A stretch of DNA of 64,000 nt from Aminobacter niigataensis (GTDB lineage: Bacteria; Pseudomonadota; Alphaproteobacteria; Rhizobiales; Rhizobiaceae): contig NZ_JACHOT010000005.1 in NCBI RefSeq assembly GCF_014200015.1, forward strand, positions 310,001-374,000. The letters run 5' to 3'. Shown piece by piece: positions 26,236 through 35,994 of this stretch; position 1 is the stretch's first letter; each line of letters begins with the position of its first letter. The notes beneath the pieces were generated by a model, which made no database searches, was not told the origin of the DNA, and was given only the letters and a program-made list of their open reading frames with translations. A program made the translations under genes and the position numbers.

Positions 26236-27650
26236 GCTTGCTCCATCGGATCGATCGGGCGGATCAGGGATTGTCCGAGCACGCTCTCGCACCAGGCAGC
26301 TGCCGCAACAAGTTCCGCCTCGCCATGAGGCTTGCCGACAAGCTGCAGGCCGACCGGAAGCCCGGCGGGGGTTCGGCCGCAGGGAATCGAGATCGCGGGA
26401 CAGCCGCAGACGGTGATGGCGTAGCCCAACACAAGCCAGTCGAGATAGGTCGCCAGCTTTTGGCCATCTATTTGCTCGACATAGCGCTGTTCTACTGGGA
26501 ACGGTTCGACCGGCGCCGTCGGGGTGATCAGCACGCCGTAGCGATCGAGAAACTCCAGCATTGCCAGGCGCACGCGGGCCCTGTCCGCCTCCGCGCCAGC
26601 GAGTTCCTGTGCCGTCAGCTTCAGCCCCTGTTCGATGTTCCAGATCACCTCCGGTTTCAGCTTCTCGCGGTGCCGCTCCAGCACATCGCGGCGCAGGGCA
26701 GCGAACTGGAATGCGCGCAAGGTGCGAAAGGCCGGATCGCTGGCGGCAAGTTCCGGGCAGGCTTCGTCGACCCGCAGTCCTGAAGCCACCAGCTTGTCCA
26801 GCGCCTGGCCGACGGTCGCCTGAACGGCACGATCCACCGCCGCCATGCCGATGGTCATGCTGAACGCTGCTCGGGCGGGCAGGCGGGCCGCTTGTGCCGC
26901 CGCCAGGAATGACGTGGCGCCGCACGGCCGTGACAGCGGATCGCGTGGATCGAAGCGAGCCATCCCGTCCAGGGCCAGGGCCACATCATCGACAGTGCGT
27001 CCCACCGGCCCCATGACCGACAACACCTGCCCGGGCAACCGACTTGGGCCCTGCGGCACGACGCCAGGCGTGGGCCGCAAACCCACCACATTGCAAAAGG
27101 CGGCTGGATACCGCAGGGAACATGCAAAATCCGATCCTTGCGCCACGAAGGCCATGCCAGTAGCGACGGCGACCGCGGCTCCACCTGAAGAACCACCCGC
27201 TGAGCGCGACAAGTCCCAAGGGTTCAGCGTTCGACCGAAAACCTCATTGAAGGTGTTGGCGCCGGCTTCGAATTCGGGCGTATTCGATTTGGCAAAGATG
27301 ATCCCACCTTCGGCCTCTATCGCCTCGACAATATAGTCCGACATCTCCGGAATGTGATCGGCAAAGGCGAGCGACCCCCAAGTGGTGCGCACCCCCGAGA
27401 CGGCGGCAGAGTCCTTGATCGGCCACGGCAGACCGGCGAACCGTCCCCGATCGGCGACGGGCAATTCCTCGAGCCGTTCCGCGAAACGTTCTGCGCGATC
27501 GAAGCAGAGCGTGGGCAGCGCATTGACCATGGGGTCGACTGCTTCCACCCGCTGACGCGTGCTCGCAAGCAGTTCGCTGGGCGTTATCTCTCCCTTCTTC
27601 AATCGCTCCACAGCCGCCACCGCGGTCCACGTCCAAGGAGCGTCGGTCAT
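26232..27650 (-). CDS. Amidase-signature family hydrolase
   Basis: A 472-residue amidase. The Ser-cisSer-Lys triad is visible as K79 (PIKDS), S154 (GGSSGG) and S178 (DFACSLR). The family's usual GGS around the nucleophile reads ACS here, an uncommon variant. It hydrolyses an amide or ureido bond; possible tasks in this cluster are cleaving a ureido acid (as ureidomalonase does) or a ring-opened amide. The gene is divergent from the IclR regulator across a 72-base control region and coupled to the DMT transporter downstream. Confidence 0.85.
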   Translation of the reverse strand: MTDAPWTWTAVAAVERLKKGEITPSELLASTRQRVEAVDPMVNALPTLCFDRAERFAERLEELPVADRGRFAGLPWPIKDSAAVSGVRTTWGSLAFADHIPEMSDYIVEAIEAEGGIIFAKSNTPEFEAGANTFNEVFGRTLNPWDLSRSAGGSSGGAAVAVATGMAFVAQGSDFACSLRYPAAFCNVVGLRPTPGVVPQGPSRLPGQVLSVMGPVGRTVDDVALALDGMARFDPRDPLSRPCGATSFLAAAQAARLPARAAFSMTIGMAAVDRAVQATVGQALDKLVASGLRVDEACPELAASDPAFRTLRAFQFAALRRDVLERHREKLKPEVIWNIEQGLKLTAQELAGAEADRARVRLAMLEFLDRYGVLITPTAPVEPFPVEQRYVEQIDGQKLATYLDWLVLGYAITVCGCPAISIPCGRTPAGLPVGLQLVGKPHGEAELVAAAAWCESVLGQSLIRPIDPMEQA

Positions 27651-27684
27651 CGCAAATCCCCTCTATGGCTTGCTTTCATATATT

Positions 27685-27697
27685 CAATATCGCATCC
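27685..27697 (-). promoter_or_regulatory. Candidate operator B between amidase and iclR genes
   Basis: The minus strand reads GGATGCGATATTG. It is 35 bases before the amidase start and 26 bases before the regulator start, so one bound protein could control both directions. It matches operators A, C and D at most positions. Confidence 0.5.
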
Positions 27698-27722
27698 ATT
27701 GAGTGGACAGACTTTATTGCCT

Positions 27723-28616
27723 ATGTATGCGGGTGTCTTCAACGTAAAGCGGCCTTCCCAAGTGAGCAATTCTCCTCGCAATTCGCCCGATGTGACACCG
27801 ACCAAGAAATTGGCGAAGAACAACGACCTGAAAAATGGCGAAGAAGACAGCGCCGAAGATCCGCTGCGCGGGATGGCGCGCTCCTTCGCCGTCCTTGATT
27901 TCCTTGCGACCTCGCCGGGACGCGTCGTTGATGTGACGCGCAGTCTCAACCTGCCGTGGGCGACAGTGCACCGCACGATCATCCAGCTGGAAAAGGCGCA
28001 GTTCCTCCGCCGCGACCCGGAGACCAACCGCTACGAGATCGGACCTCGGCTTTGGCATATCGGATCCGCCTATCTCGCCAATCACCGCATCTTGAGGGTT
28101 GCCATGCCTTACCTGGCGCGCCTCGAGGGCGAGGAAGGCATCGCCATGCAGGTCGCAGAACGCATTGGCTGGCACTCGGTGGCGATCTATTCGCACCAGC
28201 GTGTCGACGAGGACATCACCAAGGCCCACTACGGCTACCATTTCCCGCTGCATTGCGGCTCCAAGGGCCAGGTGCTGCTGGCAAATGAGGATCCGCAATT
28301 TATTGAGGAATACCTGCAGCGGGATCTCGAGCGCCTGACGCCAGACACCATTACCGACCCGGCCCGCCTGCGAACGGTGCTGGAGCAAATCCGCCACGAA
28401 GGCCTGTCGCTGACCATAGGCGATGTGCAACCTTTCACAGGCTCGATTGCCGCGCCGATCCGCGATGCCAACGGTCGCACCATTGCTTGTATCTCCTTTG
28501 TCTTCAGAAAGACCCTCGCCAAGAACAGCAAGCGTCTCGACGATCTCAACGACAAGCTCCTACAGGCTACCCATTCGATCAGCATCGACCTTGGCTGGCA
28601 CCCTGGCCAAGGATGA
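27723..28616 (+). CDS. IclR-family transcriptional regulator, likely controller of the catabolic cluster
   Basis: A 297-residue protein. An unstructured polar N-terminal tail of about 47 residues precedes the winged helix-turn-helix (about 50-112; SFAVLDFLATSP...RVVDVTRSLNLPWATVHRTI). The IclR effector domain follows (about 125-292; 'HCGSKGQVLLA' near 178-188, 'GSIAAPIRDANGRTIACIS' near 240-258). It lies in the middle of the catabolic cluster and is divergent from the amidase. It is the only intact regulator among these genes, so it is the best candidate for binding the shared 13-bp motif. The start at 27723 could be internal, since the first 40 residues are poorly conserved-looking. Confidence 0.88.
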   Translation: MYAGVFNVKRPSQVSNSPRNSPDVTPTKKLAKNNDLKNGEEDSAEDPLRGMARSFAVLDFLATSPGRVVDVTRSLNLPWATVHRTIIQLEKAQFLRRDPETNRYEIGPRLWHIGSAYLANHRILRVAMPYLARLEGEEGIAMQVAERIGWHSVAIYSHQRVDEDITKAHYGYHFPLHCGSKGQVLLANEDPQFIEEYLQRDLERLTPDTITDPARLRTVLEQIRHEGLSLTIGDVQPFTGSIAAPIRDANGRTIACISFVFRKTLAKNSKRLDDLNDKLLQATHSISIDLGWHPGQG

Positions 28617-28695
28617 CGACGAAACAAGCCGATCGGAGGGTTGGACCGAGCGACTGCGCCACAATTGCACAGCCTCTGATCCACCCTGCGAGCCT

Positions 28696-29475
28696 CTATT
28701 TCCGTTCCTCGTAGGACGCCTGCAGTGCGTTGAATGTTTCTGCCAGTGCATCGACCACAGTGTCGATGAACACCTCGCCGGCCTCGGCCGAGGCCAACGT
28801 CGGGTCACCGAATATCGCTGCGTGTCCTGCTTCTGGCCTGGGACGGCGTGAGTAGGTTCGCGTCGGGTTGGTCGGCGCAACGAGATCCCACCCCACCGGA
28901 CCGTAGTATGCGCCCGCAAGCCGCTCCATCTTGACGACATTCGGCCGCGTTGCGAGCTGAAAAGAGGCTTCGAACTCACATCCGTGTCCCATGCCGCCCG
29001 GGACTGACTTGCGCAGTGCGTTGATCTTGGCCGCAGCAGGCTCCCAATAACTGACCGCCGAGACTTTGAAGTTGTGGCTGGCATCCAGTTCGTCGACCAG
29101 ATGCCGAGCCACCGCATCGTTGGCCGTTCCATTCGGACGATTGCCATTCAGGATGATCAGATGCTCGAAACCCTGGCGGACAAGGGCCGCTCCGACCTCG
29201 AACAACATTGCCTGGTAGGTCGGAATCGACAGCGAGATGGTGCCGGGAAAGTATTCAAAGGTCTTTGAAATACCGTAGGCAACGGGCGGCGCTACAAGGG
29301 CGTCGATACGCTCGGCCAAAAGCCCCGCAATATGATCGGCCTGGTGTGTATCGGTGTCGGTAGGCATATGAGGCCCGTGCGCCTCCGTGGCGCCCGTGGG
29401 TAGGATAACCGCCCGCTTGGCAGTGATCGCCTCCCCGACCTCCATCTGCGTCATGAATGACATACGGCGTTCCAT
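28696..29475 (-). CDS. Creatininase-family protein with altered metal site
   Basis: A 259-residue protein of the creatininase/MftE fold, whose members cleave cyclic amides or peptides using two metals. The first metal motif is intact: E31, H33 and D42 in TEAHGPHMPTDTD. The second normally reads NGH-x-E (creatininase) or NGHGGN; here it is NGNRPN (109-114), so the histidine is Asn111 and the following ligand position is Pro113. The late 'GMGHGCEFEAS' region is present. Either the metal site is rebuilt or activity is lost. The start at 29475 follows AAGGAAG. It is divergent from the malonyl-CoA genes. It might open a ring or act on an amide intermediate. Confidence 0.82.
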   Translation of the reverse strand: MERRMSFMTQMEVGEAITAKRAVILPTGATEAHGPHMPTDTDTHQADHIAGLLAERIDALVAPPVAYGISKTFEYFPGTISLSIPTYQAMLFEVGAALVRQGFEHLIILNGNRPNGTANDAVARHLVDELDASHNFKVSAVSYWEPAAAKINALRKSVPGGMGHGCEFEASFQLATRPNVVKMERLAGAYYGPVGWDLVAPTNPTRTYSRRPRPEAGHAAIFGDPTLASAEAGEVFIDTVVDALAETFNALQASYEERK

Positions 29476-29534
29476 GGCGACTTCCTTCAGCTTGGACTTG
29501 CATCGATTCGACAATCGCGCCATATTCAAAATAC

Positions 29535-29547
29535 GGATACGATATCT
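29535..29547 (+). promoter_or_regulatory. Candidate operator C between creatininase and malonyl-CoA genes
   Basis: The plus strand reads GGATACGATATCT, matching the motif at the other three control regions. It lies 60 bases before the creatininase start and 84 bases before the malonyl-CoA decarboxylase start, in a very AT-rich stretch (29,520-29,560) that could hold both promoters. Confidence 0.5.
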
Positions 29548-29630
29548 AATATATAAGCATCAGATCGCAACGACAGCAACCAGCTTTTTTTGCAAGCAGG
29601 ACAGCGCCGGCAGGAGGAAGACAGGTCGAT

Positions 29631-30992
29631 ATGCGCGCATTTGATCGAGAAAGCGTCTTTTTCGGGGAGTTGTTCAACGGTATCGCCCAACGCGGCCGAC
29701 GTCTGTTGTGGCGACCTCAATCGCAAGCGGCACTGCCGGCGGAGGGCATCGCAGGCTTGGCACAAAAGCTGATATCGAGCCGCGGCGAAGCCTCGGGCGT
29801 GGCCCTTGCCGCCGATCTGCTCAAAGCATGGCGCCGGCTGGACAACGAGGCACGCCTGGAGTGGTTCCGAACCTTGATGAGCGCATTCGGCCCGGACCAA
29901 AAGCGTCTCGAAGCAGCCGTCGAAACCTGGCGTTCCGGCCACACCGCGGAGGCCGCCTCACACCTGGCGACCGCAGCCGAACCGCTGAGGCAGGAGTTGT
30001 TTCGGCGCATCAACCTGGCGCCCGGCGGAACTGCTGCGCTGGTCGCGATGCGCGCCGAGCTCGTTCGGCATCTGCGACAAGCACCCGAACTGGAGGTGGT
30101 GGATCGAGACTTTGTCCACCTGTTCAGTTCGTGGTTCAATCGCGGCTTCCTGATGATGACGCGTATCGACTGGTCCTCACCCGCGTCGATCCTGGAGAAA
30201 ATCATCCGCTACGAGGCTGTCCATGAAATTCACGGCTGGGACGACTTGAGACGCCGACTACAGCCCACGGACCGACGCTGCTTCGCCTTCGTCCATCCGC
30301 AGATGCCGGACGAGCCGCTGATCTTCGTCGAGGTCGCGCTCACTTCCGGCATGCCCGGCAGCGTCGACGGTTTGCTCGCCGGGGACCGTTCGCCCCTCAA
30401 TCAGGCGGAGGCCGACACCGCGGTCTTCTATTCCATCTCTAACACGCAGGTCGGCCTCAAAGGAATCTCGTTTGGCAGCTTCCTGATCAAGCAGGTGGTC
30501 GAAGACCTTCTCCGAGACTTGCCCAACTTGCGCACTTTCGTGACACTGTCGCCCATTCCCGGCTTCGCGGAATGGCTTTCGAGCTACCGCCAGCAAGCAA
30601 GCCCCGACGAGGCGAAACTCTTCCAATTGCTCGACGAACCGGACTGGCACGGCGATGCGGACATTGTCGAGACATTGGCCCCCGTGCTGACTCAAGCGGC
30701 AGCCACCTATCTCGCCGCCGCGAAAGATGCCGCTGCGCGACCGCTCGACCCGGTCGCGCGTTTTCACCTGGGGAACGGTGCTCGCCTGGAGCGTTTGAAC
30801 GCCAGTGCCGACCTGTCGCCCAAGGGCCTCAAGCAATCGCACGGCATGATGGTGAATTATCTCTACGATCTGCCGTCGATCGAGGCCAACCACGAAGCCT
30901 TTGCCAACAAGGGCGAGGTCGCGGCCTCGAAAGCCGTGCTCAAGTTGCTGGCTTCCGAACGTCCGGCGCGGCAGCCGATTTCACATTTCTAG
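29631..30992 (+). CDS. matA: Malonyl-CoA decarboxylase
   Basis: A 453-residue enzyme converting malonyl-CoA to acetyl-CoA and CO2. The N-terminal half is the helical domain; the C-terminal half is the GNAT-like catalytic domain. Expected catalytic residues are visible: S307 in TLSPIPGF and H404 in SHGMMVNYLYD. 'FVHPQMPDEPLIFVEVALT' near 223-241 is also diagnostic. The next gene, 18 bases downstream, encodes malonyl-CoA synthetase, the standard matA-matB pair of rhizobia. Unlike many rhizobial malonate operons there is no dicarboxylate carrier (MatC) or GntR regulator (MatR) beside it, which fits use of malonate made inside the cell. Confidence 0.92.
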   Translation: MRAFDRESVFFGELFNGIAQRGRRLLWRPQSQAALPAEGIAGLAQKLISSRGEASGVALAADLLKAWRRLDNEARLEWFRTLMSAFGPDQKRLEAAVETWRSGHTAEAASHLATAAEPLRQELFRRINLAPGGTAALVAMRAELVRHLRQAPELEVVDRDFVHLFSSWFNRGFLMMTRIDWSSPASILEKIIRYEAVHEIHGWDDLRRRLQPTDRRCFAFVHPQMPDEPLIFVEVALTSGMPGSVDGLLAGDRSPLNQAEADTAVFYSISNTQVGLKGISFGSFLIKQVVEDLLRDLPNLRTFVTLSPIPGFAEWLSSYRQQASPDEAKLFQLLDEPDWHGDADIVETLAPVLTQAAATYLAAAKDAAARPLDPVARFHLGNGARLERLNASADLSPKGLKQSHGMMVNYLYDLPSIEANHEAFANKGEVAASKAVLKLLASERPARQPISHF

Positions 30993-31010
30993 GAGGAACC
31001 ACACCGAACC

Positions 31011-32552
31011 ATGAGCTGGCGCTATCAAGAGAACCCGTCGATCAACTCGCTCCCCGAACTCGTGCGCGCCCGCATAAGCACGCTCGACAAGACCTTCATC
31101 CAGAACGCCGACGGCCGCAATTTCAGCTTTGCCGAGTTCTGGAAGGTTTCCGGCAGAATTGCACAGACGCTCGTTGACGCCGGCGTCCGCAAAGGCGACC
31201 GGATTGCCGTTCAGGTGGAGAAGAGCCCTGAAGTCATCGCGCTCTTTCTTGCCTGCGCGCGTGCCGGTGCGATTTTCCTGCCGCTCAACACGGCCTACAC
31301 GCTGGCCGAGATCGAATATTTCGTCGACGACGCCGAGCCCAAGCTCATCGTCGTCGCGCCGCAACGCATATCCCAATTGGTAGACCTCGCCGTGCACAAG
31401 GGAGCGATGTTGCTTTCGTTGGGTGTGGCGGGAGACGGCACGCTGATGGAGGCTGCCAACCAACAGAATGGCGCCTTCCGCGATGTCAGCCTTGGATGGG
31501 ATGATCTTGTCGCCATTCTTTACACCTCCGGTACGACCGGAAGGTCGAAGGGTGCAATGCTTACCCATGGCAATCTTGCGTCGAACGCGCTTGCCCTCGT
31601 CGAGACCTGGCACTTTACCGAGGCAGACACGCTGCTCCACGCCCTGCCAGTCTACCACACGCACGGCCTATTCACGGCCACCAACACGCTCTTGCTGTCG
31701 GGCGGCACCATGCTGTTCCGCCCGAAATTCGATGCCGAAGAGGCACTGCGGCTGATGCCACAGGCGACCACGATGATGGGCGTGCCGACCTTCTACACAC
31801 GTCTGCTGCAGCACCCTGGCTTGACCCGCAAGGCGACGACGCACATGCGGCTGTTTATCTCCGGCTCCGCTCCCCTGCTCGCCGAGACGCACGCAGAGTT
31901 CGCCGCTCGTACCGGCCATGCCATCCTCGAGCGCTACGGCATGACCGAGACGAACATGAATTCGTCGAACCCCTATGACGGACCTCGGATTGCCGGAACC
32001 GTCGGCAAGCCGCTGCCTGATGTCGACATTCGCATCACCGACCCGGCCAATTCGTCTCCCTTGCCAGTCGGCGAGATCGGCATGATCGAGATACGCGGTC
32101 CAAACGTCTTCAAGGGCTATTGGCGGATGCCGGAGAAGACGGCAGAGGAAATGCGTGCCGACGGCTTCTTCATCACCGGCGACCTCGGCCGCATTGATGA
32201 CAACGGTTACGTGTCGATCGTGGGCCGTGGTAAGGACCTGATCATTACCGGGGGATTCAACGTCTACCCAAAAGAGATCGAGACCGAAATCGATCTGATT
32301 GAAGGCGTTGTCGAATCTGCCGTCATCGGCATCCCACACAGAGATTTCGGCGAAGGCGTCACCGCAATTGTCGTGGCGAGCAATGGAACGCCTCCAACCG
32401 AAGCCGCCATCCTTGCCCATCTTCAGTCACGCCTGGCCAAATTCAAGCTGCCAAAGAGGGTATTGTTCGTCGACGACCTGCCACGCAATGCCATGGGTAA
32501 AGTTCAGAAAGCGTTGATGCGCCAGACCTACTCAGATCTGTATGGAAATTGA
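31011..32552 (+). CDS. matB: Malonyl-CoA synthetase
   Basis: A 513-residue acyl-adenylate-forming ligase that makes malonyl-CoA from malonate, CoA and ATP. The P-loop YTSGTTGRSKG starts at 171, the A5 motif ERYGMTETNM is near 304-313, and the A10 catalytic lysine is K497 in AMGKVQKALM. 'GRGKDLIITGGFNVYPKEIE' near 405-424 is typical of MatB. It works with the decarboxylase immediately upstream to turn malonate into acetyl-CoA. It overlaps slightly with, or directly precedes, the truncated XRE-cupin gene. Confidence 0.92.
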   Translation: MSWRYQENPSINSLPELVRARISTLDKTFIQNADGRNFSFAEFWKVSGRIAQTLVDAGVRKGDRIAVQVEKSPEVIALFLACARAGAIFLPLNTAYTLAEIEYFVDDAEPKLIVVAPQRISQLVDLAVHKGAMLLSLGVAGDGTLMEAANQQNGAFRDVSLGWDDLVAILYTSGTTGRSKGAMLTHGNLASNALALVETWHFTEADTLLHALPVYHTHGLFTATNTLLLSGGTMLFRPKFDAEEALRLMPQATTMMGVPTFYTRLLQHPGLTRKATTHMRLFISGSAPLLAETHAEFAARTGHAILERYGMTETNMNSSNPYDGPRIAGTVGKPLPDVDIRITDPANSSPLPVGEIGMIEIRGPNVFKGYWRMPEKTAEEMRADGFFITGDLGRIDDNGYVSIVGRGKDLIITGGFNVYPKEIETEIDLIEGVVESAVIGIPHRDFGEGVTAIVVASNGTPPTEAAILAHLQSRLAKFKLPKRVLFVDDLPRNAMGKVQKALMRQTYSDLYGN

Positions 32553-32568
32553 ACGGCGCAGGGCCGGC

Positions 32569-33108
32569 ATGACAAGCCACAAGCCACAGCCTCGCTCAAT
32601 GTCGTCCGAACCGCGATCCGTCTCAAATGGCGTGGCGGCTGCATCACCTCACCAGGACCCGCCTGTCGCTTTTCCATCAAAGGCCAGGCTTCAGGTGGCA
32701 ATCGGCAGGGAGATCCGCTTCCATCGGAAGCACCATGGCGTTAGCGCAATCGAACTGGCAAGCACAGCGGATATCTCGCCAAGTATGCTTTCCAAAATCG
32801 AAAATGGTACGATATCGGCGGCTCTGGTAAAGCTGCAATCACTGTCCCGCGCACTTGGGGTTCCGCTGTCCACACTCATGCGTCGCTCCGAAGACGAGGA
32901 AGATGCCATTTTCATCAAGGCCGGCGATGGTGTCCGCCTCGAACGGCGCGGCGGCCATGTCGGTCACCTGTACCAACTGCTGTGCGGCACCGGCTCAAGT
33001 GCCGGCGGCACCTCCGTCCAGCCCCATCTCGTCACCCTAACCGACGACACCAGGCCGTTCCCTCTATGCCAGGAAAAGGGCACGCTTGCTCGACGACCAG
33101 GTAGGTGA
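32569..33108 (+). pseudogene. XRE-family regulator with cupin domain, truncated at the island wreckage
   Basis: The N-terminal part is a good helix-turn-helix (IGREIRFHRKHHGVSAIEL, 'TADISPSMLSKIENG', 'SLSRALGVPLSTLMRR'), followed by the linker and start of a cupin effector domain (LVTLTDDTRPFPLCQEKG). Family members continue for 90 or so residues through a cupin barrel. Here the match ends at about 33,085 and the frame then runs into the antisense of the integrase remnant, stopping at 33,108. It was probably a local regulator lost when a deletion joined it to the integrase. The DNA-binding half could still be made. An upstream ATG (32542) inside matB is possible. Confidence 0.75.
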
Positions 33109-34044
33109 CCCGGTTAAAGGTGGCCCGCGACATTGGCGCGTCAGCATCATAGCCGGATGGCAAGACATAGCGGGAATTGCCGGCGCAGGTCTTCAGCGCG
33201 ATGAAGATGTCGAGCATCTGACGCGACAGGTACACGTTGTACGCCTTGGACCGTTTCATGCGCTCCTTCGGGATCGACCAGACGGCGTTCCCGAAATCGA
33301 CCTCATCCCAAGTCGCATCCTGCAGCTCGCTCTTTCGAACCATGGTCAACAGAAAGAGCTTCATCCCTAACCGTATGGTTGGAAGGGTTGCGATCTTCTC
33401 CAGGGTCTTCAACATCGCTCGAATCTCGGCCGGCGACAGCGAACGATCGCGTGGTACGAAATGGGCGATTGAAGCGGGGCCAACATCGTCCGCGGGGTTG
33501 GAGACCTTCTCCCCGTGCAGTATGGCAAAGCCATAAATCTGCTTGAGGGTATCTCGAACGTGGATTGCGGTTGCCGGCGCCCCGCGCTCGACAATCTTTG
33601 CGCAATGCGCCCGCAGATCGTCTGACGTATTTCGGTGAGCAGGCGGATTCGCCAGACCGGCAACAGATCACGCTCGAAGATTGAGCGGCGCATAGCGCGC
33701 GTGCTCTCCGCCATAAGCGCGCCCTCCAGCCACTTCGCGCCGAACTCACCAAAGCTCGCTTCCTTCAAGCGCCGCTTGTCGCGCTATTTTTCCAGCGCCG
33801 GAGAACGCCCCTCGCGAACCGCCCGCCGGGCATCGAGACAAAGCTCGCGCGCTTTCGCAAGTGAGATTCCATCTCGGCCGTACCTGCCGAGATAGATCGT
33901 CTCGCGCCGACCATTGATCCTGTAATCCAGGCGAAAGGAGATTGCGCCGCTAGGCATGACGCGAACATACATGCCGTCACGGTCCGCCACTTTGTAAACT
34001 TTGTCTTTTGGTCTCAATGACTTAAGGGGAACGTCCGTCAACAT
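33086..34044 (-). pseudogene. P4-type tyrosine integrase pseudogene beside guaA
   Basis: The minus strand encodes a site-specific recombinase in pieces. The N-terminal DUF4102-like domain runs from 34044 (LTDVPLKSLRPKDKVYKVAD..., IYLGRYGRDGISLAKAR). An in-frame TAG at 33784-33786 interrupts it, probably from CAG. The core-binding part continues in the same frame (FGEFGAKWLEGALMAES), then a frameshift near 33,625 leads to DDLRAHCAKIVERG and the catalytic domain with the first arginine (MVRKSEL). The match ends at about 33,086, so the HxxR and tyrosine nucleophile are missing. It cannot be active. Its place at the guaA 3' end marks the right edge of the island. Confidence 0.88.
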
Positions 34045-34061
34045 GCGAGCATTTCCACCGG

Positions 34062-34230
34062 AAAGTACCGTCAGGGTATTTCAGAGGCTAGTGGCGGACA
34101 AACGTATTTTAATTCAATGCGTTAGTTGTCAAAAAGTACCGTCACGATCTCTTTTCCTGTGACGGTACTTTCGAAAACCGGGGAGAGCAATATGGAGGAG
34201 GTCCGTCAGAACGTACGACAGGTCCGTCAG
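34062..34230. repeat. Short repeats between integrase remnant and guaA (possible arm-type or operator sites)
   Basis: AAAGTACCGTCA occurs at 34062-34073. AAAGTACCGTCAC occurs again at 34133-34145 and in reverse as GTGACGGTACTTT at 34159-34171, making a 13-bp inverted repeat with a 13-base spacer. A second repeat, GGTCCGTCAG, occurs at 34200-34209 and 34221-34230, 21 bases apart (two helical turns). The gene-free stretch 34,045-34,335 holds nothing else I could recognise. Such clusters next to an integrase are typical of recombinase arm sites or of excisionase/regulator operators. Confidence 0.6.
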
Positions 34231-34299
34231 CTGCCTATCGATTGCTCTCGACAGGCAGAGACAGGATTTATTTTTTATTTCAATTAGTTAGATCGCAGC

Positions 34300-34335
34300 C
34301 TGGTGTATTTTTGGATACGCCCGGATGGGTCTGAA

Positions 34336-34356
<21 letters not shown>
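34300..34356. other. Probable island attachment site at the guaA 3' end
   Basis: The last codons of guaA (stop at 34336-34338) abut the gene-free end of the island, about 290 bases from the integrase start. guaA 3' ends are known targets of tyrosine-recombinase islands, including in Mesorhizobium. No second copy of the guaA end was found in the window, so the other att site should lie to the left of position 1. The exact core cannot be set from this side alone. Confidence 0.45.
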
Positions 34357-35898
<1,542 letters not shown>

Positions 35899-35994
35899 GG
35901 CGGGCGTTTAAAGAAAGATTCGAGTCTGTGCAATGGGCTGGATTGCATGGCTGGCAGGCAGGGAGCGCAATGGCCGGCCAAGGCCGGCTGCCAA

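Noticed and set aside
26236-26925. Long upstream extension of the DMT transporter frame
   Set aside because: It runs through the amidase gene in another frame; the ATG at 26235 with ATGA overlap gives the normal transporter length.
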